From: Chlorobiota bacterium
GTDB taxonomy: Bacteria; Bacteroidota; Chlorobiia; Chlorobiales; Chlorobiaceae
Reading direction: 5' to 3'
DNA length: 36,476 bases
Assembly (NCBI GenBank): GCA_016868665.1
Contig: VGGK01000021.1
Coordinates: 1 to 36,476, forward strand
The notes beneath the pieces are model-generated. The model was not told where the DNA came from and searched no databases. It was given only the letters and a program-made list of their open reading frames with translations. This document shows positions 1 to 8,024 of this stretch, piece after piece. Each line of letters starts with the position of its first letter. Position 1 is the first letter of the stretch. The position numbers and the translations under genes were made by a program.

Positions 1-115
1 TATCAGGTGTGCCGTGTTGCACGCAAAGACATGTTCAAAAGGGTAAAACGGTAACTCAGCAGGAGCTGGTCGGTAGTTTTTTATCGGCTGAGGTGGCCTG
101 CCGGATGGCTATCGC

Positions 116-790
116 TCAACTCAGGTTGAAGAAATGCTTTTTAGCCGCTTCTACCTGCTGCTTGAGGAGTTCGGGTTTCTGGGCGCGATACTGTTTGCCG
201 GTGAAGTTCGGGGTAACGCAGAAGGAGCAGTTGAAGGGACAGCCGCGTGTGACGTAGATCGGAATGGATTTCGTTCCGTCTACCTTTTCCCGTTTCGATA
301 CCTTCGCGATCCGTTCATAGTCGATCGGGGTGATTTCCTTGACAGGAGGGAAATCCTTTGAATTGTATGAAGGCTTGAGCCTGTTGCCGGCTACGTCGTC
401 AAGCACGGTCGTCCACAGGTTGTCGGCCTCTCCGACGACAATGCTGTCGGCATGTTTTGCTGCCTCTTCGGAGTTGAAGGAGATGTGCAAGCCTCCGAGG
501 ATGACCTTTTTTCCGTGAGCCCTGAAGGTGTCGGCGATTTCATATGCCCTTGTGGCTTCGAGCGTCCGGGCTGTGATGCCGACAAGATCGTATTTTCCGT
601 CATAGTTTATCGGATCGTGAAAGTGCTCGTCAATGAGCTCTATCTCATGCTGGGGCGGTGTCAGGCTTACCAGAACAGCCAGAGCCATATGGAACAGGGG
701 TTTCTGGTTGCTGTCGTCATCCATTTTGCCCTGGGGTGAAATAAGGAGGATTTTCAGGGGTCTTGTCTCTTCTGGTTTCAGCATGTACAT
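116..790 (-). pseudogene. bchQ: Truncated B12-dependent radical SAM methyltransferase, bchQ-like
   Basis: The reading frame shows a cobalamin-binding-type domain (about residues 10-125, with a GGLHISF stretch) and the start of a radical SAM domain carrying the CxxxCxxC motif (CPFNCSFC). It stops about 38 residues after that motif, at TGA 116-118. The family normally runs to roughly 450-550 residues, so most of the SAM barrel is missing. I read the other two minus-strand frames to position 1 and found no continuation, so a simple frameshift does not explain it. The bchQ assignment rests on adjacency to bchV, which is the arrangement I recall in Chlorobaculum tepidum (CT1777 next to CT1776). 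BchQ methylates C-8(2) of chlorosome bacteriochlorophyllides. The start may be ATG at 790 or 784; neither has a clear ribosome site. Radical SAM/B12 family is near certain; bchQ identity and loss of function are probable. Confidence 0.7.
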
Positions 791-1243
791 CCGGTGAAAC
801 AAACAAAAGTTGAATAAAACTCTGATGGAACCCGGTAATACAAATTGACGTAAGAAGGATTCCTGTTTCAGCTCAGCCTGTAAAGGGTACCTCTCAAAAC
901 TTATTACGCGACCCGATTGCTGCGTTGGGCGGTACTCGAAATCCTCATGTACTCTGTGTACATTCCGGTTTCTCCGTTCCGTCCGCCTTGCACACGGACC
1001 GCTCATCACACTTTTTAGAGGTGCCCTAAAGATAGGTCAATTTTCCGGAAAAAAAAGGCGCTCTCTGTACACATTTGGCCTCTGCCTCCGAAATACGTCG
1101 GGAATTCGAAGATTATTTACAGGAGAGACCCCGCTTTTTCTCTCTCTTTCATTTTAGTATATTCCATGCTTCAAGTTTTGATGCGTCCTGATTGATTTCG
1201 ATTACGGGCGCGGATTTTTTTCATCCGAAGAATAACTGTTTTT
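791..1243. other. Divergent intergenic region between bchQ remnant and bchV
   Basis: This 453-base stretch separates two divergent pigment genes and must hold their promoters. About a third of it is the palindromic element at 884-1027. The rest is A/T-rich near bchV (for example the A-run around 1050-1058). The frame upstream of 790 stays open on the minus strand to 1009, but that part is the palindromic element and has no protein character, so I do not extend bchQ into it. I could not assign a convincing promoter. Confidence 0.6.
884..1027. repeat. MITE-like 144-bp imperfect palindrome with terminal inverted repeats
   Basis: The left end (884-899) and right end (1012-1027) are inverted copies of AGGGNACCTCTNAAAA, matching at 14 of 16 positions. 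At the centre is a perfect 6-bp inverted repeat, ATGTAC (947-952) and GTACAT (958-963), with a 5-base loop. Between the ends and the centre the two arms still align by eye (shared CGG-AC, AAA-CC and similar blocks), so the whole unit folds as one long imperfect hairpin of 69 and 70 bases per arm. There is no open reading frame of its own and no obvious flanking target-site duplication. It resembles a miniature inverted-repeat transposable element or dispersed structured repeat. Copy number cannot be judged from this window; I saw no second copy here. Confidence 0.65.
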
Positions 1244-1717
1244 ATGCCTCGTTATACTCCCGAACAGCTCGCTAAACGAAACGCATCGATCTGGACTGAT
1301 ATACAGATCATTCTCGCTCCCATACAGTTTCTGATTTTCGTATCCGGTGTCGCAATTACCGCGTTGTACGCGAACGGACTCTTCATTACAGACTTTTACT
1401 GGATCAGTGTGGCCATTCTTTTTAAAACTCTGTTTTTTGCGCTGCTGTTCATTACCGGCATGTTTTTCGAAAAGGAGATTTTCGATAAATGGGTCTACTC
1501 GAAAGAGTTCCTCTGGGAGGATATCGGAAGTACGATAGCAGCGGGATTTCATCTGCTCTATTTTGTGCTGGCTTTTCTTGGCTATCCCGAGGAAGTCCTG
1601 ATCTGGGAGGCTTTTCTTGCGTATTTCACGTATGTGATCAATGCGCTTCAGTATCTGGTGCGCATTATACTTGAAAAATACAACGAGCGCAAGCTCAGAC
1701 TTGAAGGTACTATCTGA
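1244..1717 (+). CDS. bchV: 3-vinyl bacteriochlorophyllide hydratase BchV (BchF/BchV family)
   Basis: This 157-residue membrane protein matches the BchF/BchV hydratase family in length and pattern. It has an N-terminal [10 protein letters not shown] segment, an APIQFLIF first helix, a [10 protein letters not shown] motif after helix 2 and a WED motif before helix 3. Four membrane helices are visible, at about residues 22-44, 50-75, 97-115 and 120-145. The family adds water to the C-3 vinyl group of (bacterio)chlorophyllide to give the 1-hydroxyethyl group needed for chlorosome pigment self-assembly. Green sulfur bacteria carry both bchF and bchV; I choose bchV because of the bchQ-like neighbour. 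BchV is described as favouring highly alkylated C-8 substrates, which makes its retention beside a broken bchQ notable. No strong Shine-Dalgarno precedes the ATG. Family is confident; the V rather than F assignment is inferred from context. Confidence 0.85.
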   Translation: MPRYTPEQLAKRNASIWTDIQIILAPIQFLIFVSGVAITALYANGLFITDFYWISVAILFKTLFFALLFITGMFFEKEIFDKWVYSKEFLWEDIGSTIAAGFHLLYFVLAFLGYPEEVLIWEAFLAYFTYVINALQYLVRIILEKYNERKLRLEGTI

Positions 1718-1762
1718 GCTTTTCGGTTTCAACATAACCTGATTGATCAAGGCTGACGATCT

Positions 1763-1978
1763 ATGAAGTACACTTTTACTACCCTTTGGAACGTAACATT
1801 TCTTTTCGTAGGACCTCTCTGGTTCATGCTTGCATGGATGATCTGGTCATCCGGACAACTGCAGACCGTTGGCGACCAGATGACCTATCTCGCAGTAGTC
1901 GTTCCCGGATTTATAGTCATTTACCTGTCCGGTTTTTTCATTGAAGGGTGGCATAAAAAGAAAAAATCGAATATGTGA
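1763..1978 (+). CDS. Small two-helix membrane protein, unknown function
   Basis: The 71-residue product has two hydrophobic segments, at about residues 8-27 and 38-58, and ends in a basic tail (HKKKK). This suggests a helical hairpin with the C-terminus in the cytoplasm. An AAGG about 11 bases before the ATG could serve as the ribosome site. It starts 45 bases after bchV with no terminator between, so it is probably cotranscribed. I do not recognise a family. Its place between a membrane-bound pigment enzyme and the aldolase fusion could mean a pigment or membrane accessory role, but nothing in the sequence proves this. The frame is likely real because it fills the gap, is hydrophobic in a structured way and has a usable start. 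Confidence 0.6.
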   Translation: MKYTFTTLWNVTFLFVGPLWFMLAWMIWSSGQLQTVGDQMTYLAVVVPGFIVIYLSGFFIEGWHKKKKSNM

Positions 1979-2066
1979 TACAGCTGATCGGTCTGAAAGG
2001 AAACAAGAGGATCCCCATTCTAATTTAACCAGCCGGCAACCGGTAATAAAGAAGCAGTAGTTACTC

Positions 2067-4184
2067 ATGCAAAATCTCTGGAACAGCGCCGATTTTCAGC
2101 GCTCTGTAGATCGTCAGCTCAGCGATAACGAAATTCCTGCAGAACTTGCGGAACTGGTTTATGCATCCCGTCTGCTCGGGAGCGAAAGTTCTCTGGTGAT
2201 GCACGGCGGAGGCAATACCTCGGTAAAGAGCGAATTGCGCGACATAATCGGTAACAGTGTGAATGTCATTTTCATCAAGGGCAGCGGCGTTGATCTTGCC
2301 GCTCTCGATGCTCACGATTTTACGCCTGTCCGCATAGATCCGCTTCGCAAACTCCAGCATCTTTATGCCACTGGCAAGCGGCATAGCGACGACGATATAC
2401 AGCAGTTCTCGACAAGGGAGTTCAAAAACTTCCTCTATCTGAATCTTTTCTACCTGACCGATCACATGGTGAAAAATTCGCTTTCACCCTCGATCGAGAC
2501 CATGCTTCACGCTTTTCTTCCGCACAGATTTATTTTTCATACGCATGCAACGGCCCTTCTGACGCTCAGCAACCAGCCGGATGGGGAAGCGCTTTGCCGG
2601 GAAACCCTCGGGGATCTGTTCGGCACGGTTCCCTACATCAAGCCGGGTCTCGGACTTGCGCATTCGGCTGCCGAAGCTTACGGGCGCGATTCCGCGATCA
2701 GGGGTCTGGTGCTGCACAAGCACGGTCTGGTCACCTTTGCCGATTCCGCGGCCGAGGCCTACGGTTTCATGATAGAAAGCGTCACAAAGCTTGAGGAGCG
2801 TATAGCCCGCTCGGGGAGAAAGCGATATGCGGCAGTTCCGCTTCCCCCGGTTGTTGCTTCGCTTGAGGACGTCGCTCCGGTAATCAGGGGAGCGGTCGCC
2901 GAAGAGAGAAGTCCGGGCTCCAGGCAGTACGATCAGTTCGTGCTGGATTTTCGCTCATCTCCGGATATACTGGATTACGTGAACAGTCCGGATCTTTCGG
3001 AAGTGAGCGGAAGAGGCGCCATGACCCCCGATTTCATTATCCGCACAAAGAATCGTCCGCTTGTAGTTCCAGCACCCGACGCAGCAGACATCGAGGGGTT
3101 CAGGAACGTTGTCCGTGCCGCTGTTGAAAGGTATAAGGAGGAGTACACGGCTTATTTCGAGCGCCAGAAAGAGGCTTCCGGCATGCAGGTGACGATGCTC
3201 GATCCTCTGCCGAGGGTGGTGCTTGTACCGGGTCTCGGGCTTTTCGGTCTTGGCCGGACAGCGAGTGCTGCTGCGGTCAATGCAGATATTGCAGCAAGTA
3301 CCGCATCTGCCATTCTGGACGCCGAGTCGGCAGGACGGTTTGAGTCCATAAGCGAGCGCGATGCGTTCGATATCGAGTACTGGGAGATGGAGCAGGCCAA
3401 GATGAATAAGGTCCGTCACGATGTGTTTGCCGGAAAGGTCGCTCTGGTTACCGGTGCGGCAAGCGGCATCGGACTGGCCACGGCCAGGGCATTCCGGCAG
3501 CGGGGTGCCGAGCTGGTGATTCTCGACCTTAACCCCGATGCGCTGGAGCTTGCGGCCAGAGAGATTGGCGAAGACGTGCTTGCCGTAGCCTGCGACGTGA
3601 CCGACCGCAATGCTGTGCGCAGCGCGTTCGATTCGGTCTGTCGCCGTTTCGGCGGGGTGGATATCGTGGTATCGAATGTCGGCGTGGCTCTTCAGGGAAG
3701 GATCGGCGATGTGGCCGACGATCTGCTTCGCAGGAGCTTCGAGCTCAACTTTTTTTCGCACCAGTCCATTGCCCAGGAGGCGGTAAGAATCATGCGTCTG
3801 CAGGAAACGGGAGGGGTTCTGCTTTTCAATGTCTCGAAGCAGGCAGTAAATCCGGGACCTGATTTCGGCCCTTATGGCCTGCCGAAAGCCGCGACCATGT
3901 TTCTTGTCCGCCAGTACGCACTCGATCACGGACGCGACGGCATAAGGGCGAACGGTATCAATGCCGACCGCATTCGTACAGGTCTTCTGACCGAAGAAAT
4001 GATAAAAACCCGCTCCAAAGCCCGGGGGCTCAGTGAGCGGGAGTATATGGCCGGCAATCTTCTGCAGGTTGAGGTTACCGCCGAGGATGTTGCAGAGGCC
4101 TTTGTGCACCAGGCGCTCGAAACGAAGACGACCGGCTCGATCGTCACGGTCGACGGCGGCAATATCGCAGCCGCGCTTCGTTAA
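2067..4184 (+). CDS. Bifunctional class II aldolase / short-chain dehydrogenase fusion
   Basis: The 705-residue protein joins two enzymes. Residues about 1-260 form a class II (zinc) aldolase domain: HGGGNTS for phosphate binding, a probable catalytic glutamate near E144, zinc ligands in the HTH motif at 158-160 and a further histidine near H217. Residues about 455-705 form a Rossmann short-chain dehydrogenase with TGAASGIG near 460 and a YGLPK catalytic motif near 600. The middle is a linker or accessory region. Such fusions resemble the RhaD/alcohol-dehydrogenase family, where a ketose-1-phosphate is cleaved to dihydroxyacetone phosphate plus an aldehyde and the aldehyde is then oxidised or reduced. 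The real substrate is unknown. It lies upstream of the LsrF-like gene by 61 bases and belongs to the same colinear block as the RubisCO-like gene. Domain calls are secure; the reaction is inferred. Confidence 0.9.
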   Translation: MQNLWNSADFQRSVDRQLSDNEIPAELAELVYASRLLGSESSLVMHGGGNTSVKSELRDIIGNSVNVIFIKGSGVDLAALDAHDFTPVRIDPLRKLQHLYATGKRHSDDDIQQFSTREFKNFLYLNLFYLTDHMVKNSLSPSIETMLHAFLPHRFIFHTHATALLTLSNQPDGEALCRETLGDLFGTVPYIKPGLGLAHSAAEAYGRDSAIRGLVLHKHGLVTFADSAAEAYGFMIESVTKLEERIARSGRKRYAAVPLPPVVASLEDVAPVIRGAVAEERSPGSRQYDQFVLDFRSSPDILDYVNSPDLSEVSGRGAMTPDFIIRTKNRPLVVPAPDAADIEGFRNVVRAAVERYKEEYTAYFERQKEASGMQVTMLDPLPRVVLVPGLGLFGLGRTASAAAVNADIAASTASAILDAESAGRFESISERDAFDIEYWEMEQAKMNKVRHDVFAGKVALVTGAASGIGLATARAFRQRGAELVILDLNPDALELAAREIGEDVLAVACDVTDRNAVRSAFDSVCRRFGGVDIVVSNVGVALQGRIGDVADDLLRRSFELNFFSHQSIAQEAVRIMRLQETGGVLLFNVSKQAVNPGPDFGPYGLPKAATMFLVRQYALDHGRDGIRANGINADRIRTGLLTEEMIKTRSKARGLSEREYMAGNLLQVEVTAEDVAEAFVHQALETKTTGSIVTVDGGNIAAALR

Positions 4185-4245
4185 GCTGAATTGATCAAAT
4201 TACAAGACGTTAACCTGAATCAAAACCGAAACCGGAGACACCATC

Positions 4246-5127
4246 ATGGCTGAATATGACAAGGACAAACAGGCCAAAGAGTACTATACCGATATTCCTG
4301 TCGAGAAATATGGCTTCTTTCTGAAAGGAGCGCATTCGCTCGACTGGGGCATGAAAAACCGCCTTTCGCGCATTTTCAGGCCGGATACCGGCAGGACCGT
4401 CATGTTCGCTATCGATCATGGCTATTTTCAGGGTCCGACCACCGGTCTTGAGCGTCCCGATGTCAATATTGTCCCGCTCATGCCTTATGCCGATGCCATT
4501 ATGCTCACCAGGGGTATTCTGCGCACTACGGTGCCTCCTTCGCTTACAAAGGCGGTTGTCATGCGCTGCAGCGGCGGCCCGAGCATACTCAAGGAACTCT
4601 CCGACGAGCAGCTTGCCGTAGATATCGAGGATGCCATCAGAATGAACGTTGCGGCTATCACCCTCCAGGTTTTCATCGGCGGAGAGTTCGAAACCCGGTC
4701 TATCCGCAACATGACGAAGCTCGTCGATATGGGACTGCGTTACGGCATTCCCACCATGGCGGTTACCGCCGTCGGCAAGGACATGGTGCGTGATGCAAAA
4801 TATTTCAGGCTTGCCTGCCGTATATCGGCCGAACTCGGAGCCCAGATCGTTAAAACCTATTATGTGCCCGAGGATTTCGAAACGGTAGTGGCATCATGTC
4901 CGGTACCGATCGTGATGGCTGGAGGCAAGAAAATATCCGAACTTGATGCACTGACCATGTCGTATCGGGCGATACAGGAAGGTGCCGCCGGTGTTGACAT
5001 GGGCCGTAACATCTTCCAGAGCGACGCTCCTCTCGCCATGATGAAGACAGTGAACCGTGTGGTGCACGAGAATCTGGCACCTGCCGAGGCTTACGAGTAT
5101 TTTCAGGGCATCCGGTCCGAAGGCTGA
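4246..5127 (+). CDS. lsrF: LsrF-like thiolase/aldolase (DeoC/FbaB superfamily)
   Basis: This 293-residue protein closely resembles E. coli LsrF as I recall it: shared blocks include [27 protein letters not shown] (here AIDHGY), [24 protein letters not shown] and [12 protein letters not shown]. The Schiff-base lysine in the KTYYV motif falls at residue 203, the same number as in E. coli. LsrF transfers an acetyl group from 3-hydroxy-2,4-pentanedione 5-phosphate to CoA, giving dihydroxyacetone phosphate and acetyl-CoA, as the last step of autoinducer-2 breakdown. No lsr transporter, kinase or LsrG is present in this window, so the substrate here may differ. A GGAG 8 bases before the ATG is a good ribosome site. 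The gene sits between the aldolase fusion and the RubisCO-like gene. The family call is strong; use of AI-2 phosphate itself is uncertain. Confidence 0.88.
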   Translation: MAEYDKDKQAKEYYTDIPVEKYGFFLKGAHSLDWGMKNRLSRIFRPDTGRTVMFAIDHGYFQGPTTGLERPDVNIVPLMPYADAIMLTRGILRTTVPPSLTKAVVMRCSGGPSILKELSDEQLAVDIEDAIRMNVAAITLQVFIGGEFETRSIRNMTKLVDMGLRYGIPTMAVTAVGKDMVRDAKYFRLACRISAELGAQIVKTYYVPEDFETVVASCPVPIVMAGGKKISELDALTMSYRAIQEGAAGVDMGRNIFQSDAPLAMMKTVNRVVHENLAPAEAYEYFQGIRSEG

Positions 5128-5234
5128 GATCCGGACACAATCGGCTTTTCATCAATAATTGCATTTCCAAACAGGATCCCTGGCTGGTGGCTTGCATATA
5201 TCCGGGGTCGTGAGATTAACGTTTTGTTTATTTT

Positions 5235-6530
5235 ATGAATACTGAGGACATCAAGGGCTTTTTCGCTTCACCCGAACAGCTCGATATGGCAGACTATCTC
5301 ACGCTCGAATACTATCTGGAGTGTGTTGGCGATATCGAGATGGCGCTTGCCCATTTCTGCAGCGAGCAGTCCACGGCACAGTGGAGACGAGTCGGGTTCG
5401 ATGAGGATTTCAGGCCGCTCCATGGCGCTAAGGTTATCGGCCTTACTGTAGAGGGTGAATTGCCCGAACTCAGTTATCCGGTCAAACACGCCGAATCCGG
5501 TCCGGTTCACGCTTGCCGGGTTACGGTTGCGCATCCCTACCGTAATTTCGGCCCGAAGCTGCCCAATCTTATTTCAGCCATCTGCGGCGAGGGTACGTTT
5601 TTTACTCCCGGAGTTCCTGTGGTGAAGCTGCTCGATATCGGATTTCCCGAGCCCTATCTGGACGCTTTCGAGGGGCCGAGATTCGGTATCGAAGGGATAC
5701 GCGATCTTCTGCAGGCCTACGATCGTCCGATCTTTTTCGGGGTTGTGAAGCCCAATATCGGTCTGAAGCCCTCGTGTTTCTCCGATATCGCTTATGAGGG
5801 CTGGCTCGGAGGTCTCGATATCGCAAAGGATGACGAGATGCTTGCCGATGTCGAGTGGTCTACGCTCGAAGAGCGCTCGCGTCTGCTCGGAGCGGCCTGT
5901 ATGAAAGCCGAAAAGGAGACCGGGGTGCCGAAAATCTACCTCGCTAATGTAACGGACGAAGTGGACCGGCTTATTGAGCAGCATGATATGGCGGTGCGTA
6001 ACGGTGCCAATGCCCTGCTCATCAATGCCCTGCCCGTCGGTCTGAGTGGAGTGAGAATGCTGGCAAAACATACAAAGGTGCCTCTTATCGGCCATTTCCC
6101 CTTTATAGCAGCTTTCAGTCGTATGGAGAAGTATGGGGTGCATTCCCGTGTCATGACCAAGCTGCAGCGCCTTGCCGGTCTCGATTCCGTCATCATGCCG
6201 GGTTTCGGCAACAGAATGATGACGCCGGAAGAGGAGGTGATGCTGAATATTCGCGAGTGCCTTCAGGATTTCGGTCATATCCGCCGTTCGCTTCCGGTGC
6301 CGGGGGGAAGCGATTCCGCGTTGACGCTCGAAACGGTCTATCGGAAAGTCGGCAGCGTTGATTTCGGTTTCGTGCCGGGACGCGGGGTATTCGGTCATCC
6401 TGGTGGTCCGAAAGCCGGGGCGAGGAGCATTCGTCAGGCATGGGAGGCGATCGAACAGGGAGTATCGATTGAGACTTATGCTGAAGGTCGTCCCGAGCTG
6501 AAGCAGATGGTTGAGGGGGCCTGCAGATAG
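5235..6530 (+). CDS. RubisCO-like protein, form IV (photosynthetic type)
   Basis: This 431-residue protein spans the full RubisCO large-subunit fold. The metal/carbamate motif [10 protein letters not shown] is intact (K198, D200, E201). K172 of the KPNIGL motif and H287 are kept, as are G357-G358. Other catalytic positions differ by eye alignment: the second lysine of KPK is N174, the position equivalent to N123 is E119, the arginine after H287 is phenylalanine, and the loop-6 lysine motif is replaced by PGFGNR. It should therefore not fix CO2, but could still enolise or isomerise a sugar phosphate at a magnesium site. Form IV proteins in Chlorobaculum tepidum have been linked to sulfur oxidation, pigment content and oxidative stress, and in other bacteria to methionine salvage. 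The start is preceded by a T-rich leader without a Shine-Dalgarno. Neighbours suggest a shared pathway with LsrF and the aldolase fusion. Confidence 0.93.
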   Translation: MNTEDIKGFFASPEQLDMADYLTLEYYLECVGDIEMALAHFCSEQSTAQWRRVGFDEDFRPLHGAKVIGLTVEGELPELSYPVKHAESGPVHACRVTVAHPYRNFGPKLPNLISAICGEGTFFTPGVPVVKLLDIGFPEPYLDAFEGPRFGIEGIRDLLQAYDRPIFFGVVKPNIGLKPSCFSDIAYEGWLGGLDIAKDDEMLADVEWSTLEERSRLLGAACMKAEKETGVPKIYLANVTDEVDRLIEQHDMAVRNGANALLINALPVGLSGVRMLAKHTKVPLIGHFPFIAAFSRMEKYGVHSRVMTKLQRLAGLDSVIMPGFGNRMMTPEEEVMLNIRECLQDFGHIRRSLPVPGGSDSALTLETVYRKVGSVDFGFVPGRGVFGHPGGPKAGARSIRQAWEAIEQGVSIETYAEGRPELKQMVEGACR

Positions 6531-6565
6531 CTGGCCTGGACCGAACGCAAGTTACTGAACTGCCG

Positions 6566-7390
6566 ATGGAAAAACTTTCGGGCAAGGTGGCGGTCATTAC
6601 CGGATCGACAAGGGGCATCGGCAGGGCTATCGCCTGCAGGTTTCTCGATGAAGGGGCTTCGGTGGTCATAACCTCGTCTTCACAGTCGAATGTTGATGCG
6701 GCTCTTGCGGGACTCTGCCGGGAGCGCGTCTTCGGTCATGCCTGTGATGTGACTTCACTTTGCGAAATGGAGCAACTTGTCGAAGTATCGGTCGAAAGAT
6801 TCGGCAGGATCGACTGTTTTATTAACAATGCGGGCATATCGGAACCCTTCGGTCCTCTGTGCTCAGGCGATCCTGTTCTGTGGAGCAGGGTCATCGATAC
6901 GAACCTGAAAGGCACCTGTTACGGATGCCGTGCGGCTATCGCATATTTTCTCCGGGAGAATGTTCACGGAAAGATCATCAATATGGCCGGTTCCGGTACC
7001 GATCGGGACTCGAATACCCCGTTCATCAGCGCATACGGATCGACGAAAGCCGCAATCGCGCGATTTACCTACGCTGTCGCAGCGGAGTATCGACAGACCC
7101 CGATCTCGATAATGCTGCTGCACCCGGGTCTTGTGCGCACCGGTATGGTAAGTGCCGAAAATCCGACTCCCGAGTTATCCCGGCAGCTTGCAACCTTCAA
7201 CACCATTCTCGATATTTTCGCCCAGCCGCCTGATGTCGCGGCATCCCTTGCGGTAAAGATGGCTTCCGGCTGGAGTGACGGTAAAACGGGAGTATACCTT
7301 TCCGCGCTGGACGGGTGGGCAAAAAAGAGGTTGCTCGTTACCTATCCCTTCCGTAAACTGACCAACCGGATTGACCGGAGAACCTGTTAA
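6566..7390 (+). CDS. Short-chain dehydrogenase/reductase
   Basis: A classical SDR of 274 residues: nucleotide-binding TGSTRGIG at 12-19, NNAG at 87-90, and the catalytic set S143, Y157 and K161 (YGSTK). It should oxidise or reduce an alcohol/carbonyl pair with NAD(P)(H) in the cytoplasm. The C-terminus from about residue 250 is rich in basic residues. It follows the RubisCO-like gene by 35 bases and precedes lptE by 24, so cotranscription is likely. Together with the dehydrogenase half of the aldolase fusion, it gives the cluster two SDR activities. The start at 6566 lacks a clear Shine-Dalgarno but begins exactly where SDR homology begins. Substrate unknown. Confidence 0.92.
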   Translation: MEKLSGKVAVITGSTRGIGRAIACRFLDEGASVVITSSSQSNVDAALAGLCRERVFGHACDVTSLCEMEQLVEVSVERFGRIDCFINNAGISEPFGPLCSGDPVLWSRVIDTNLKGTCYGCRAAIAYFLRENVHGKIINMAGSGTDRDSNTPFISAYGSTKAAIARFTYAVAAEYRQTPISIMLLHPGLVRTGMVSAENPTPELSRQLATFNTILDIFAQPPDVAASLAVKMASGWSDGKTGVYLSALDGWAKKRLLVTYPFRKLTNRIDRRTC

Positions 7391-7414
7391 CCACTCTAGC
7401 AAACGGAGAGATCC

Positions 7415-7936
7415 ATGCGATACGGCCGGTTTAAACGTGTTTCGATCTGCCTCGTTCTGCTTATTCATGCATTTCTGTTTCAGGGATGTTACAGTTTCAG
7501 CGGAGGATCGGTTCCGTCACACATGAAAACTGTTGCGGTGCCGGTATTCCAGGATCAGTCGCGTGCCGGTATTGCCGGTTTTCGCGCAGAACTTACCAGG
7601 AAGCTGACGCAAAAGCTCGAATCTCAAAGCCCGCTTCGATTGACGCCCTCTCGCGTCACGGCCGATGCGCTTCTTGAAGGCACCATTCTTTCTTTCAGTG
7701 ACGAACCGAGCCAGCTCAGCAGCTCTACCGAACGCGCACTGACCAACCGCATTACCATTACTGTTCAGGCGGTTTTTCAGGATCGTGTTAATAAAAGCAT
7801 TCTTTTTGAGCGAACAATCGCGGGGTTTGCCGATTATACAGCCGGAAGTTTTTCTGCACAGCAGGACGCGATATCACAGTCGCTCGACATGATTGCCGAT
7901 GATATACTTGACGCAGTCGTCTCCGACTGGCGTTAA
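7415..7936 (+). CDS. lptE: LptE-family outer-membrane lipoprotein
   Basis: The 173-residue precursor has an N-terminal basic stretch, a hydrophobic signal and a lipobox-like LFQGC with the lipidated cysteine at C25. The mature start, CYSFSGG followed by a KTVAVPVF strand, is the pattern of the Bacteroidetes/Chlorobi LptE family. LptE plugs the LptD barrel and helps deliver lipopolysaccharide to the outer leaflet. A GGAG 6 bases before the ATG (7405-7408) is a good ribosome site. It is the last gene of the plus-strand block and is followed by a strong hairpin at 7972-8020. Its functional link to the enzymes upstream is not obvious; it may simply share the transcript. The lipobox residue at -3 is phenylalanine, slightly atypical. 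Confidence 0.82.
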   Translation: MRYGRFKRVSICLVLLIHAFLFQGCYSFSGGSVPSHMKTVAVPVFQDQSRAGIAGFRAELTRKLTQKLESQSPLRLTPSRVTADALLEGTILSFSDEPSQLSSSTERALTNRITITVQAVFQDRVNKSILFERTIAGFADYTAGSFSAQQDAISQSLDMIADDILDAVVSDWR

Positions 7937-7971
7937 TCTTATTCAGGGAAGGGCGATGAAGCGGCCGGGAA

Positions 7972-8020
7972 GGTACGAGAGAGAAAAAGACCGGTTGCGG
8001 CCCTTTTTCTCTCTCGTACC
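7972..8020. terminator. Perfect 18-bp hairpin, bidirectional terminator
   Basis: The arms 7972-7989 and 8003-8020 are perfect reverse complements, with a 13-base loop. The stem contains an A-run and a T-run, so transcripts from either direction have U-rich sequence in the stem. It lies between the convergent ends of lptE (7936) and carB (8025), so it probably serves both. Confidence 0.8.
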
Positions 8021-8024
8021 CTGT

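Noticed and set aside
1-54. Open plus-strand frame ending with TAA at 52-54, a possible C-terminus of a gene from the left
   Set aside because: Only 17 residues, basic and plausible, but too short to identify or to distinguish from chance.
2955-4109. Long antisense open frame (384 residues) inside the aldolase fusion gene
   Set aside because: It mirrors codon usage of the real gene on the other strand and shows no domain motif; the sense frame is a clear two-domain enzyme.
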